DNA of 64,000 nt from Numida meleagris (lineage: Eukaryota; Chordata; Aves; Galliformes; Numididae): contig NC_034411.1 of assembly GCF_002078875.1 (NCBI RefSeq), positions 7,696,271 to 7,760,270 on the forward strand. Direction: 5' to 3'. This document shows positions 1-13,693 of this stretch, in pieces. Position numbers and translations under genes: made by a program. Every line of letters begins with the position of its first letter. Position 1 is the first letter of the stretch. The notes under the pieces were generated by a model. It saw only the letters and a program-made list of their open reading frames with translations. It did not search any database and was not told the DNA's origin.

Positions 1-2574
1 TCCTTTTCCACCCAGTAATCGCAGCACTGTGGTTGTGAACATGAGGACAAAAGCCCTCACACCTGCTTTATGTGAACAGTTCACAAGCAGTGTTTGGAGC
101 ATTCCTTATTTCTATACAAGTGGTAATACTTCTTAATTGTGAGGAAACTAAGCCAATCAAAAAGGAAAATTAAGAAAATAATCTGGTTAAGCTGGGGAGG
201 TGGGGGAGCGGGAAGGATTTGCTCAATTTAATATGAGTTTATGAGACAATAATCAGCTCTCCCTTCAACCTACATGTTTCAGTCTAGATTTGCAAAATGA
301 ATTTCACCCAGTTTCATGTGAAAGATCAAAATATGTACTGCACTGAGACCAGGATACCATGACTTTAAGTACTGTCAGATGTTTACAGAACGTGGAAATA
401 GGAACAAGCCCAACTATTCCATAAAATATCCACTTTCAAACAGGGAGAGGAAGACTTGAAGATATACACTTTGACTTGCAGAAGCCTGCGAAATCCCATT
501 AAGGTACAAATTGTAAAACCAAATGAAATGAGGAGTTCTTTGACATGCAACTCTGAAACAGGTGTTAAATGCAACCTTATAAATTACATCGTTCAGACAT
601 TTATGGTCCTGAATTCACTCTCGTTGTAATGCAATGCCACCGCTCAATTTACTATTCCATTACACACCTTTTACTCTGCTACATTTACGTTAAACTTTCA
701 ACGTGAGAAATAAAACAACACAGTAAATCTGTGGGAATATACTAGAAATGAGTAACTTCCTGATCACGACATAGAATGCAAGTTTTTACGAGACGTTATT
801 TTGGCTACTGGTTAGATCAGACTGCGAAAAATAAAGCACAGATCTAGTGTAAGTAAAACTAAGGCCTTCGGAGATATAACAAACTTCTACCACTGATAAA
901 AAGGTTATTTTTAAAAGACGTAACAATTTGTCTTTTGATTTTTTTATAATTTTTTAATTTATTTTTTTTTAAACGTTAAGAGTTGCATATTCTCCATTTT
1001 ATTCAGACAATCAGAGAATAGCTAAGGAGAGCACTGCAAAACCTTAATGAGATATTGAAGGAAAGTTAGCCAACCAAACCCCACACAAAGCTCCTAAACA
1101 CACACACAGACACATGAGCTGCAAGCCAAGGAACAAATGACTTTCCCAGAAACAAGTCAGGAGGAAAGAAAAGGAAAAACTAAAAAACAGGCACGGTAGG
1201 GCATACCAGGGAAGGTGATAATACCTGCAATTGATGAAACAACAACAACAGACTAAAGAAATAAATGAGTGCAAGAAAAGGCTAACACAGTATTTGCCCA
1301 GTAATGACTTCAGGTGTGCACAGCAGCAGCAGGATAGAGGAACATGTGACTGCATGAGCAGCACGTGTACCATGGTGAATTGCATGTCAATAGACTTGCA
1401 CACTCTTATGAAAGAATCTATGAAACTCAAGAATCTCAAATTTGCTACCTGTCGCTTTCATGACAAACCTGCTGCTATCTTTCACCCGATAAGGACATTT
1501 CTCAAGAGTGGAACAAGACCACATTTGGAGTGGGATGCCGTAAAACTGCCTTCAGCGATCAAATTGCAAAAGTGAGCAGTTTTTTAAAAACAGAAAATAC
1601 AACTCTAATTATAAGCACTTCTAAAAAATATTGGAAAGCCTCAAAAACAACCAACAATTCATTCCTATGAGAAATGTGATTATTATGGCTTCCCAACTGC
1701 TGCCAGGCATTGGATTGAAAGAGTATTTGCCTTATCTGCTTGGACTATGCACCAAGAGAAATCTCCAGAGGGCTCCCTTAAGTTCCTGAAGAAATTTATT
1801 CCAAGTGTGGGTTTTCACAAGCTCACATAAAATACTCAAAGCATGTCAAAACCACACGAAAAACAAATTCAATTACTTTCACATTTTATTCAAATGATAA
1901 AGTGATATTTTCATCTCCTTAAGTTGCAGATGAAGTGCTTTAGTTTTATAATTAGCATTCATGAACTTCTAACACCCCACGAACATGCAACTATCCTTAT
2001 TTTTCTATTATGAATGCTGTTAAAACACTTTTTTCTCCCCCTGTCATGAACACTAGCACTTCAGACGTGACAAAATTTGGTCTCCAGGTAGAAGACAATA
2101 CCATCTGGGTTGTGATTTGTTAACCCCATACCTTCATACTCATGCAACTTTCAATTAACATTACAATTCTGTAATTTGAAGACATTCGCTTCGAAGAGGA
2201 AACAAGCCTAATTTTAATTTTTTTTTTTTTAAATAGTCACATCCACATTTGTCAGTTATTCTTAAGTACTTGGAAAATTTAACTTTCAAAATTTCTTACG
2301 TGAAACAAGTGTTTTAACATCTTAATTGCAAGAGCAAAAGAGCCATTCATTCCTCCAGCGTGACAATACAGAGCTGACAGTACCTTTTAAATACTTCGCA
2401 CTTGATATCAAACATCAGAAAATAGAACACAGATTAAAGAAAAAAAATGCAGTAGAGAGACATTTTAGAGAAACATAAAGTAACATTTCTCCTTGTTTAT
2501 AGGAAAGTCAAGTGATGTGCTCATGCTTTTAGTAAGTTGTTATACTACAGTTGTGGTTTTAACACTCTGCTGAC
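1..2574 (-). other. AFTPH: AFTPH intron 8 (partial)
   Basis: AT-rich sequence downstream of exon 8. I looked for the expected C-terminal aftiphilin sequence (the family continues DPELYEL... and ends near FMHAKVLMFPATL) and did not find it, so the last exon or exons lie left of the window. The ORFs at 383-574, 1044-1439 and 1231-1575 are chance frames. Confidence 0.75.
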
Positions 2575-2658
2575 CTGGGATTGTGGTGGTGCTGTTAGAG
2601 CTACTGTCATCCACGGGCCCAAAGAAATCAAGGTTCAGAAGAGTGGAACCTCCACTAG
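2575..2658 (-). CDS. AFTPH: AFTPH exon 8, symmetric 84-nt exon, probable cassette
   Basis: This 84-nt exon enters and leaves in phase 1. It adds 28 codons including ASGGSTLLNLDFFGPVDDSS and a Ser/Thr-rich end TTTIPG. LLNLDFF resembles a clathrin-box-like LLxLD sequence (inference). Both splice sites look weak: the acceptor ends TTTCAAG with a poor pyrimidine tract, and the donor is CAG|GTCAGC. Being symmetric, it can be skipped without a frame change. From memory, human AFTPH has isoforms with and without this segment. The next exon is not in the window. Confidence 0.92.
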
Positions 2659-4269
2659 CTTGAAATTCAGTGACCGTGTTGGTAGGCAGCCATATAGAAG
2701 GTAAGCCAAGGGAGGGGTTTATGTGTAAAAAGGGGTAAGACACACACTTGAACATGCAAGTTATAATTAGTACTCAGTACACAATTTAAAAATTGACATG
2801 AAAACAATGCTCACAGTATTAGTTTGTACCTTCTAAAATGTTAACAACTTAATTCAGTGCACATTTCCTCATGTACAATGCAGCAAGGAAATCAACACTA
2901 GCAACTTTAAAATAGAAACATTTATTTCAATCTAAAAATGGAAGAGAACCAGCAAGACCCAGAGAGAAAGAGGTGATCAATTAAAGGGAAACAATATATG
3001 CATCAATTGATAGCTAGGAAATACTGGGCTTCTTCTCCCTTCAATGACATTAGTAGTCATTCTGTCATCAAGGAGACTTAGCAGGTCCCCAGATAGCAAA
3101 GAACCAAGCAATTGATTATGATTATCTTAAAACAATGTGAACGCATGTTAATAAATGCCACTCTCAGACCCAGTTCCTCACTGGTGAATTATACTGTTCC
3201 CCTTTAGTACTGAAACAGAAATTAAGCCAAGATACATTTTAAAGAAGTTGCTTGTTAAAAAGAAAGTGTGATGATTTGACTGAAGTAGTAAGACACTAGA
3301 CAACAGCAAAAGGGTCCATCCAGGCTTTCCTTCAGCACCATGATATTGCTATCCAAACTGGTACAACCTACATGTTCTGAAACGTGAGGCAACACCAAAG
3401 CAGCAAGAGATGCAATTTCTTTTAGCCTGCTTTTGAGCAACTTATGCATTAGAAATTAACTGTTGTTAGCAGGCTTCCTCTTCTAGGTATCTTTTTCTTT
3501 CAAGATCTCTAGTCCGTCATTCAAACAGATTTCCAAAATTTATTTCCTTTGCATAAACTTACATTTCTGAGATTGGAGGTCGTGCCACAACGCTTTTTGC
3601 TATTAAAACAGACATAGGCAAAGGGTTCTACGTGATAATTATATACATTTATAGTTAGAAATAACTTTGTAGCTACCTGTTCAATATTTTAGCTCTAATT
3701 AACTATTGAGTGCAAGCAAAAGTAAAACAGATGGTGTCACATTTTTCAAATATAAAAAATTATCTGTAAATCTGAAAACTTTCAGGTCAGGAAGTGCATC
3801 TTTCGCAAATAGTTTGCGGTTAAAATATTGTGCTTTGAAGTAGCCACTATACACAAGTTTGTCATTCAAAGGATGTCTAAGGAGAGAGTTCATCGGTGAA
3901 AAATACTTTTACAAAGAAAAACTCGACACTCTAAAATGTTCATTTATTCAGGGTTTCATTATACTCAGCAGTTATTCATAATGAAATGTTAATATTGCCA
4001 CTGTGTCGTCAGCGTATGGCACAAATCTAAAATAACGCTTCACTTGGTATTTTTCAGACTACATAATTTTTCACGTAGCAGCACAGTTAATCAGAAAGAA
4101 AGCCTGAATTTCCAAAGTTAGGAGTAAGAAATAAGTAATATATATATTTATATATATGTATATGTGTGTGTATATATTTAAAAAAATAATCAGCAGATAG
4201 ATGTTTGTCTGAACTTTGTAGTTTTCTTATCTCTAGCTCTGGCGCTAGAGGCTCTACGGAGAGACGTAC
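2659..4269 (-). other. AFTPH: AFTPH intron 7
   Basis: A 1.6 kb intron between exon 7 and the probable cassette exon 8. It contains a TA/TG-rich microsatellite at about 4,137-4,180, close to the exon 7 donor. Confidence 0.85.
4137..4180. repeat. TA/TG-rich microsatellite
   Basis: An imperfect (TA)n with an internal GTGTGTG run and a T/A-rich end. It begins about 90 bp downstream of the exon 7 donor. Confidence 0.8.
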
Positions 4270-4330
4270 CATCTAAAGGGTTAGTAAGGCCACTGCTACT
4301 CCAGTCAAACTGGACAGGTGGTAGAGATTC
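4270..4330 (-). CDS. AFTPH: AFTPH exon 7 (61 nt)
   Basis: This 61-nt exon encodes ESLPPVQFDWSSSGLTNPLD and leaves in phase 1. The acceptor ...TTTTCAACTCTAG is strong and the donor is ATG|GTACGT. The QFDWSSSGLTNPLD block is conserved in aftiphilin and carries another aromatic/acidic adaptor-type motif (FDW). Confidence 0.95.
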
Positions 4331-7300
4331 CTAGAGTTGAAAAGTCAGAAATCAGATTTTATAGTCAGTTCATGTTACAACAATGCAAAGCAGTTCAAAT
4401 AACAGATTGTTTGGCATCTAAATACTACAAAGACAACTGAACGAGCAAGCCCCAACTTTTGCAAGGGGCGTATTTTCATAATACGCACTAAAGATCCAAA
4501 GAAGATTTGTTCTACTGTAGGAAGTCTCAATAAATTCTCAACAGTACAGATTAGGTCACTCAAACAGGATTTTCAAATTAACTAAAACATACGAATTAGA
4601 TAATCATTAAGGCATAGTTGAATGTTAAATTAATATTACTTTCACAAAAGACAAAGCATTCTGCGTAGAATTGTGTATCTGCAATTTAGAGGACAATTTT
4701 AGAATCGGGTTATTAGTGAAAGCTGTCTATATCCATGCTCTGACCCAACTATAGACAAATCCAGTTATTTACTATAAAATAGTGCACAATTGTTTTTGGT
4801 GGGTTTTTTTTTTTTTTTTTTGAGTTTTAATAGACAGAAACCTTACATATGAAGGACAAACCATCCAAGAAAACCTTCATAAGAAAAAAAACCACACCAC
4901 CCTGTGATTTACTATCCCTTCGTGATTAAATCATTTCAATATTTAAACAAACCACTGGTAAGATGAACAAAAGGAACATGGAAACTGACTCCTTCTGCGA
5001 GTCCATCCTTGCCTTCCCATTTCCTCTCGTTCAGTCTTTTTGCATGTGCATACACACACGTGAACAAAACAAGCAGCAGGGACCGTGTTTTACAAGGAAG
5101 GCATGTTTAGCAACTTGCAAGTGCTGTCCTCCTGTATTCTCAGAACACAGATCAGTAGGATAGTATCATAAATGCCTGAAAAAGTAGATCTTCCTACTTT
5201 CGTGCATTTCACTTCCGTTCCCAGTGAATTCAACTTCACAAGTTTAATCCAACGAACAGAAAAATAACACTTGTGGAAGAAAAGCAATTCAAGTTCTCCA
5301 CAACGTTACTCAAAATACATCACTAGCTGCCAGGCTTTCAGTGGCATAGACATGCCTCGAGTTTGCTTTTGTAGAAAATTGGGCTATTTATTTTATTTTC
5401 ACAACTTAAAATTATTCAATATTCAGATTCAAGAATCAAGACCGCAGCAACCTGAGCTAGCTTTGTACAATTAAGCTAATTATAAAAGGTTTTTGCTAGG
5501 AGATAGGTGATTACAGAAAGAAAAGGGAACTAGAGACCTCTGCATTTACTTAGAGTAAAACCTTGCCCAGAAAAACCTTTCCTACTTAATGACTTGGAAT
5601 CATTTCCAATACTGTGGAACACAACTAGAACAATATTCGCTCCAAGGAGTTTAAGGAGCTGATGCTACATTTTTTTTTTACTTTGCTCTGGTAATGAAAT
5701 TACTGGCACTGAAACGACTTGGATAGAAAAATCATGTTACCAGTGTAGAAGCTATACTTGAGATTAAGTAATGATCCCTATGATCAGCAGCTTGTATAAA
5801 GTTTGTTGCACCTAAAATATATTAGCACTAAAAAGAGGTTTTTTTTTTTTTTAAATCAAATTAAGAAAGAAAGGGAGGCTAATATAATTTAGTAGTCTTC
5901 TGGAGTGAGCAAAATTAACTCAAAAGTGAAACAAAGTAGCTTCATACCAATTCTCAGTTACTGAGGAACACCCACTACATTTCCTGTCAAAAGACTGAGT
6001 CAGGATTGATGAGTCCTGATGAGTCCATGACAGTATAGCATGGAAAAGGTGATAAAAATGGCTGGCTTGGCTTTTCACCTTAATGATTACACGATTCTCG
6101 GACTTGCTAAGGAGAGGGCAAAGGATGTGACGAATTCTTCCTAAAATGGATAAAAAAAAAAGATAGCCAACTCCAAATCAGTAAATATACTGCATATACT
6201 AACTACTCTGTTCCGTGGGATGAGGCCACTCCGCTGGCTTCAATCGCTTGCAAAAAAGGGGGTGGCAAGTAAATCAGAGCTCATCTAAACAGGATCTTGG
6301 CAAGCCCTGGTCCACGCACCAGCAAACAAAGCAAAAGGAGAGGACAGAGACAAATGTCAATAAACTAGAAAGGAAAGGTTTGCTGTTCTAATGTCCTTGG
6401 CCCTAAGAAAACTAACTATTCTGAGGTACCTGAACTCATATAAGGGAAACATGCCCTGCAAACAGGAATATAAATGTTCTGTCTTTCAGTGTCTGCAAGG
6501 TTGCTGGACTACTGTATTCACAACCAGTATTTCAATAAAACACTTTAAAGAAAAGCACCCAATCTAGAAGAACATTGAGATCCAAAGAAAACTGCTCTCA
6601 CTCCTCCCTCCATCTTAGATTACAGGACATAGTACAGAAAAAGTGTACTCTTATCTGCCAGAGCATTACTCTGAGCATTCAGAAAGTAAGGAAGAGAAAA
6701 CTAAAATGCCTGCTCATTTTACTGCATCATATTTCATTTAGATAAAAGGAAGAGATGTTTTCACACAGTAATTTTAGAATGGCATTATGTAAGATATTTT
6801 TCACATTCAAAAATCTAAAATGTTAAGTGTTTGTTTCCATGTCAATGATTAGCCAAGAAAACTCCTCCCTCATCCCTTCCCCTCACTAAAGGGAAGTATT
6901 TTGTTGTCTTATAGCTGAGGGAAAGATAGGAAGACTTGTAATACAAATGTATGAGCAATGTTCAAATACATCCCCCAGATGAGCACCATAAACATGACTT
7001 TCAGAGAAAGGGTTACACAGACATCATTCATACATTTTGTTGTGGTAGCCATTGGCACAATTACAAGAGCTCCAAATGTATTTTTCCTGAGACACCACCT
7101 TTAAGCAACTCAGTTGCATCTAATAGAATATTTATGTCCTATATTACCTCTTACCTGCAGATTTTTTCCTCTTACTCTGTCAGAGCTACATATATACGTG
7201 GACCTTTCTCACATGTGTAACTGGAGAGCAGTTCCATAATGGAGTCTTTGGCTGGTGGCCAATTATATGGTAGTTTGCATCTGTCATTGTTAGAAGTCCT

Positions 7301-10300
7301 GATGGTCCCTTATGTAATTAAGAGTGTTTTTAAAGACTGTCACCCCATGAGGTTTAATTAAGTTTCAATCCCTAAAACCCAACAAGTGTAAGATACATAT
7401 TCTGTTATAAGCCTCTGAATTAGAGATCATGTTATATGCATGCAGATGTGCTGTAATAGGCACATGCAGAAAAGAGTTACTGGTAATTTTCTTCTAGAAG
7501 AGACTGAGTCACCGTAGATTTCTATTCCAACATTAAGCTTAATAAGCAAAACTAAGCAGGTAACAAACCACAAAGCTATCCTGTATGCTGGGACAAAGTT
7601 ACCACTCAACTCTATCAAAGATAGATATATATATAAAGATAGAATACTTTGAAACAATAGCAAAAGAGCAGAAATATTTATGTAACTTTTTGCAAAAAAA
7701 AAAAGCCAAAGAGAAGAAGGTAAATAAAATTTTAAATTACACTAACCAGAGAACAATAACAAATCAAGAGAAATCAGAGAACATTAAGCCCAGATAACAA
7801 TGTCTTTAACAAGCATTGGACTATATTTTAGTTGTGCTGACTAAAAACAGCCACAGTCTAGAAGGCCACTTCAGCAAATGCTGTAGAACAGAAGAGAAGG
7901 GCACCTGTCTGTGGGCTTTCACCATCAGTGTTTGGCTATTTGAGCAGTCATTCTCTCTTACACTTGTGCCTTGATGGGACCTTGTATTTCAGACCAGCAA
8001 AGTCTGCAGGACACCATGCTCTTAGACACAGGTAAAAGTAATCAGGGGATTATTTCACTGTCTGTTCACTGCCTTACAGCACAGATGAACAGAGAAATAA
8101 AACCCCAAAAGTCTCGATAAACAACATATCAAAGAAAAGTCTAGACACTACCTTCAAATACAAATCAGAACAAGTCTAGAAGTTACCTTTATACTAAAGA
8201 AAAAAAATAACGTGATATATCAATCAGTACCTTAACTTCCTTGACGTATTCTTTTGACAAGTTAAAACCTTGTCATTACAGCTTGAATGGCCCAGAAGGA
8301 GATTTGCTCACTGTATTTCCACGCCCTAAACAACCCAAATGAGAACTGCTGCAGGGAACAAGGCCAGAACATACAGAATTTATACAATAACTAGGAAAAG
8401 TTATCGCAGCTGATTTGCTTCTTTTCTCCTCAGTCACTTGATTTCAAATGCTGTTTTAATTTTTGCATGCTTTCCTCCATTCATCCACAACCTAAAAACT
8501 ATGAAGATATCTCTGTGATTCTACAAATGCTCCTCCCACCTTCATTTTTGCATCAACATAGTATTTTTTTTCCTAAGTCTTATTTCATCAGCATCATACA
8601 CACACAGAGCCACTGATCTGTATACAAGTCTCACAAATGCTAGGCTGTCAGCAAGAGAACTTTCCTTCTTTCCGAAGCAAAGCATAGAACTCTATTAACC
8701 AAGATCTCTCTTTCCAATGAGGAAGCCAATATTCCGACGTTTCTGCATACAAGCATGACCCATCACCATCATTTGAAAATGGAAGAACTTAAGACATTTC
8801 AACAGATTAATGTGTAGTTATTTAGTTAAGCTTAAATATGCGTATAATTGTACCTAAATTATGAGTGTTTAGAATATGTAATTTTTGGGTCCGCTAAAAT
8901 TACCTACTATATTTCCACTGCATATTAATTAACATCTACAGCACAGTTCATAATTAAATGTTTAGGAAAGTTTGGGTACATTTTCTCAATATCACTAAAA
9001 AGCAAAATATTCCTAAAAGGCAGCCTGTGTGAAGTGAAGCAAACTTTATTTTTCCAAAAGCAAGCTAAAACCATCAGGCATTAAGAGAATATAATGCCAA
9101 GACAGAAACAAAGTGTCTGAGACCACAGTTGATTGTCCATGCCCAGAAGCTTAATGTCATTCAACTGCAGCCTCTTAGTGTTCTTAAAGGTTAGAGCTTT
9201 AACTCACCTCTTTTCTGAAAGCTTATTTTAGTATTTGTCTTTCATGGAAGAAAATAATCTAAGGCCAGCAACGCAGACAGATACCACTAAAGCTTTTTCT
9301 ATGTATTGATAGGTCACAACTGTTGAACTAAAATGGACTTGTGAGAATAGTAAGCTAAGGGACAAGAAAATTAAGCAATTGTGACGAGTAATTGGATAGT
9401 CTGCTATGGAAGTACCCAAAAATACAAAACACTCATGACTAAAGGAAAATCTGGACTTTGATAAGTAGGGGTTCATATTTCCAGCGCTCAGCATTAGGAC
9501 TGCCAGGCAACTAGGAAGATGGGATACATCAGAGATACTGCTACCCTAGGCTCTTGCAGGTCTCTATGCTATAGGGTTTAATCTATGCTTCTCCCAGTAA
9601 AAACTTAAACTTTGCAAAGAGCCAGTGAAATTTTCTAAATCCATTCAAATATACACGTTAGACACTTGATTTCTTCAGCTCAGAGTGGTTGCAATAATCT
9701 TAACTGTTATCTTTTTCTAATATATACCTCAGCTGCTCAGTTCAACTACAGGATTCGTGAGGGTCAGTAGACAGAGGATGTGTCACCAAATATGTATAGT
9801 GCTTTATAATAAACAACCTCAGTACTGAGCCCACCAACTTACTGCTATTCCACAACGAAAAAGATTTCTCCATTGGTATAAGTATGCCAGTCAGAGCTCT
9901 GCACTACAGCAAAGCAACAAGTGCCAGGAAATCACTATACCCAGAATTAAGGTTAGGTATAGCACAAGGGTAACTCATTCTGGAATGCCTTCAATCAGAA
10001 GACACAAGCACAGCAAGTAACCAAATGCTGGGCAGATTAAGCAAGACCTGTGCTAAGGAGAGACAAAGCTGACTTTCTCTGAATACGTGCCAAGCACCGC
10101 TGTAGTGACATGGAAAATTAAATGTCTTTGCATATCCTGCTAGCTAGCTAGCTGCCAACCAGACATACTACGACACACAACATAAAAGGTCTTCTAATAT
10201 CAGAATACCAGAAAAACAAAAAACCCAAAAAATTTTGAATTCAAAAGCTCACTCCTAAGCTCCTCTGAACTCATTCTGTATCAGGCTTAGACAACAGAAA

Positions 10301-10871
10301 CCAGAAGTGACTTTGAACTGTTCAACAGATAATTATTCACAACAATCTGACACAGAACTCAGATAATAAAAAAAAAAAAAAATCAGGTACTCATGCTTGT
10401 AATGATTGTACCCAGAATCTCTTTCCAGGCTACTGGGCTGGTTTTTTTATGTTACTCTGAAAGAGAAAGGAAAAGGAAAAAGCATAAACAGTATACCTGG
10501 AAATGTAATCATTAAAAAAAACAACCAAAAAAAAACCTAAGCACTGTCAAACTACGATAAGATTTAGATAAAGTAAAGATAGAACATGAGCCAGAGGAAG
10601 GACTTTTAAACTAACTTGCTATATACCAGTAGATATCATCAGGACTCTTAAATGTTGGCCACCAACTGCTGTAGTCTTATGGGTACTCGCTTCCAGTCAC
10701 ACATGAAGAGTAGATCCAACAGTATGTCTTCAATCTGATGCAACACCTGCCCTTTACATACAGGTGCCTTTGAAAACTTAAATAATTAAAATATGAAGGA
10801 AGAGGCAAGGCATTCCATTACTTCCCTCATTCATTCTTTTTCTTTTCTCCCTCTCTCTCTGTTTTTTTTAC
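4331..10871 (-). other. AFTPH: AFTPH intron 6
   Basis: A 6.5 kb AT-rich intron. It holds a T-run (4,804-4,821), a (TAGC)n patch (10,139-10,153) and a 10-bp tandem duplication of GATGAGTCC near 6,008-6,026. No exon or interspersed repeat recognised. Confidence 0.82.
10139..10153. repeat. (TAGC)n microsatellite
   Basis: GCTAGCTAGCTAGCT, a short self-complementary tetranucleotide array. Confidence 0.9.
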
Positions 10872-10994
10872 CTGGAACTGATCAGATGCACATGTGTTCA
10901 TCTCTGGTGATACAGGAGGTGTCTGTCCTATGGAAGCTATTTTTTCTGCTGCAGATATTGGTTTCAAGGGTTCCTTGGTAGGCTCAAGCATACC
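10872..10994 (-). CDS. AFTPH: AFTPH exon 6
   Basis: This 123-nt phase 0-0 exon encodes 41 residues starting GMLEPTKEPLKPISAAEKIA and ending ASDQFQ. The acceptor is ...TTTATTTTTAG. The donor CAG|GTAAAAAAAAC has a good core but an A-rich tail. The conserved SIGQT segment is followed by a bird-specific PPVSPEM, which could be a proline-directed phosphorylation site (inference). Confidence 0.95.
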
Positions 10995-13187
10995 CTAAAA
11001 ATAAAATAGAACAGAAAAAAAATCACATGCCTGCATGTATACATACACACGCACATATAGATTACAAGAAGTGCAGACACTGGAAGGGAGTGCATTCATT
11101 CTGTTTCAACAAGTAATTCACTCAGAAAAAAAAAACCAGTCAAATTATCAGTTTGTAGAATGATCCTAAGAGCCATAACTACTGACATGGCCAAAAATGC
11201 ATTAAAAAGCATTAAGAAAGTGAACAAATACTACTTCTTTTATTTACTTTAAACAGCCCAAACTTCAGCTTTTAGTTCAAAAGCTAAAGAGCTACAAAAG
11301 ATGACTGAAATCTTTGATCCTCCTGAACGAAACTAAAAGTCAAGAAAAGCCTATACATAGACAAAGGTTCACCCTGAGATAGGCAAACCACCTCTGAACA
11401 CTGAAGTATGTAAAAATAAAACCACTGGATTTGTTACAAGCATGTTTTAAATAATTTCAGAAAATCAGCTACCAAGATAGCTGTCTCACAAACATTTCTA
11501 TAGCATGCTAGTGGAGCCTGGAATTTTACCACCAACCAACTCTTCTGGACAGCACAGAAACACCTGAAGTAGCGCAGTAAGACAAAGAATCAAGCCACTT
11601 CACTGGGAACATCATCTCCACCCAACTTATCATGTGCTTAAGTACATAAACAACTTAGGAGATAATTCATCAGCAACAACAATCCATTGCAAAAAAAAAA
11701 TTGCATGTCACATTCAAATAGTCACAAATACGTTACATGAAGAAAACAGCAGTTGCTCTGAGATGCATTATCTCCTGGTTTAGCAGAATACCATGCTTAC
11801 ATCCAAAGAAGTGCATGAGCTGACCTTGATATGTGAGAAAACAACTGCGCTGGGAATTAACTACAGAAGTCACTCTAGGAAATTAACCTACAGATTAAAT
11901 TACACTAAGCCAAAGGAAACTGTAACCCTTTTATATTCAATTTGTGAATGACCATATTAAAAAGAACAAACACATTCTTTTTTTCTAAAAAGCTACACAA
12001 ACATACATATATAAAATACATAGGCAGTACTACACAAACTAGCAAAAAAGGCAAATCTTATCTTCTGAATAATCTTACTGTTACTAACAACAAGCAAGAA
12101 CTGCAGAGCATTGACTTAGGTGAAAACAGCTGATCCTACTACAGCAAGTTACTTGGCTTTCCTTCACAGTCTACACAAATCTAAATTACACTTGCTATTT
12201 TTATTTAACACTAGGGGCAATATAACAATACTTTCCATAAAATATTTCTCCTATGCCTAAACAGTCTATTGGCTTGGGAGCAGAGTGCAGAGGCAGGAAA
12301 GGAAGAGAAAAGGGAAGAAGCAGAAAAGTTAGGAAAAGAATAAAAACGTTTCAGAAGAATGGGAATTCTCAGGAACCACAGACTCCATCCCTGCAAGTTT
12401 TTTAAATTTATATACACATCCATATGTGGGTCCCTTATTAATACATATGTGGGTCCTTTGTTAATATGCCAGTAACACTGCAAAACATTCCTATGCTTCT
12501 CTTTTCATCTGGGGACATTAAGATGCAATCAAGTAATTAATAAACAGTCTCCCAGAGAAACAGCTGCATGAAGAGGAACGCTTCAGAGAGTTGAGAAAAT
12601 TTCCTGCACACAAGAGAGGGAGTATCGTAGCTGCCCACCCATTCCTAACCTTTCTTTAAAGCATCTGGTCTGAGTGCCAGGGCTTCCCACAACTGCTGCT
12701 ATGCATTGACATTTTGATTTATTGTGATGTTCATTCATTATTTCTAACTACTATTTAACCATCTAGTTTCCTGCGTCAAGTTTCAACTGACATCTTTACA
12801 TCTCTATCTTGTATTTAACAGTTAAAAATCAATAAGAAGAACTTTTTATTGCCACTTACACATTCATATAATACTTTGATCAATTTTTCTTTCTATAAAA
12901 TGCTTAGACTAGCTAGCCTACCATGTTAGATAAATAGTTTGCTTTATGAAATGAGTAAATCAATACTTTTTTCATTTAAAATACTAAAACACGTGCTTGC
13001 ACGCGTATTTCACAAAAAAAATTGCGTATTTCATTATTCTTTTGTACAATTTCAACTGATGCCTAAACCATAACTGAAGTTACAGACACATCTTCCATCA
13101 TACTTGGTGCTCAGTGCTATTTAATGTATTTCACTATATAATGCTGTGGCAACTATAAAAAAAAACCAAAACACCGAGACAGCTTAC
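10995..13187 (-). other. AFTPH: AFTPH intron 5
   Basis: A 2.2 kb AT-rich intron. It contains a 23-bp tandem duplication at 12,421-12,466. No exon or mobile element recognised. Confidence 0.85.
12421..12466. repeat. 23-bp tandem duplication
   Basis: Two copies of a unit starting CATATGTGGGTCCC and ending TTAATA, differing at two positions. Confidence 0.85.
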
Positions 13188-13244
13188 CAGTCCTGCTGCA
13201 TACATGGGTACTATGACAGGCTGTTTCTTGTTGCCTGTAAAGAG
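13188..13244 (-). CDS. AFTPH: AFTPH exon 5 (57 nt)
   Basis: A microexon-sized 57-nt exon encoding LFTGNKKQPVIVPMYAAGL, 19 residues, phase 0 in and out. The acceptor is ...TTTTATCAG and the donor CTG|GTAAGC. The peptide matches aftiphilin from memory. Its length is a multiple of three, so skipping would keep frame, but the block is strongly conserved. The intron between exons 4 and 5 is only 322 bp. Confidence 0.95.
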
Positions 13245-13566
13245 CTGATAAAACAACAAGAAAATTTTCTTAAGAGGTTTTGCCACACTGTTTTAGTGAT
13301 TATAATATTGTTTCAATGTTGCTTCAAACTTGTATGAGATTAGTAGAAGAGAACAAACGTTACGTTAAACACAACGGTTAAAGTAAATGAAACTTTTAAT
13401 ATTAACAGGACTTGTAAGAACTTCAAGTTGTAAGACAGTATGCCATGAAAACTTATGTTTAGCGCAGCTATACAATTAAGAGGCAAGTATTCATACAGAA
13501 CCACTTCGACCTAATACTACATTTAAAGCAGCTCTGTTATTCAGAAAGCTTTATTGACAGACTCAC
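13245..13566 (-). other. AFTPH: AFTPH intron 4
   Basis: A 322-bp intron, AT-rich. Nothing else recognised. Confidence 0.9.
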
Positions 13567-13693
13567 AATATTTCTCGTGTCGATTCCCAAGGAGCACAAA
13601 AGCTTTTTGTTGCTGTGGGAGCCACCCCACTGGTATCGCAGTCCATACGCATCGTGGATATCCTGCAGCTCTGTCCACACATCCGTCAGCTCC
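13567..13693 (-). CDS. AFTPH: AFTPH exon 4
   Basis: This 127-nt exon completes the Gly codon begun in exon 3, then encodes 42 residues starting ELTDVWTELQDIHDAYGLRY and containing WGGSHSNKKLL. This is one of the most conserved blocks of aftiphilin. The acceptor is ...TTGTGCAG and the donor ATT|GTGAGT, leaving in phase 0. The ORF on the opposite strand here is a shadow. Confidence 0.96.

Noticed and set aside
1044..1575. Overlapping 131- and 114-codon ORFs on opposite strands
   Set aside because: They are mutual shadows. The minus frame is Cys/Phe/Leu-rich from CA/GT-repeat DNA and matches neither the missing AFTPH C-terminus nor any family.
5985..6055. Hammerhead-ribozyme-like core: CTGATGAG followed by a perfect TCCATG/CATGGA stem
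   Set aside because: The expected C-GAAA after stem II is not correctly placed and the third stem is only about 3 bp. The CTGATGAG arises from a simple 10-bp tandem duplication (GATGAGTCC twice).
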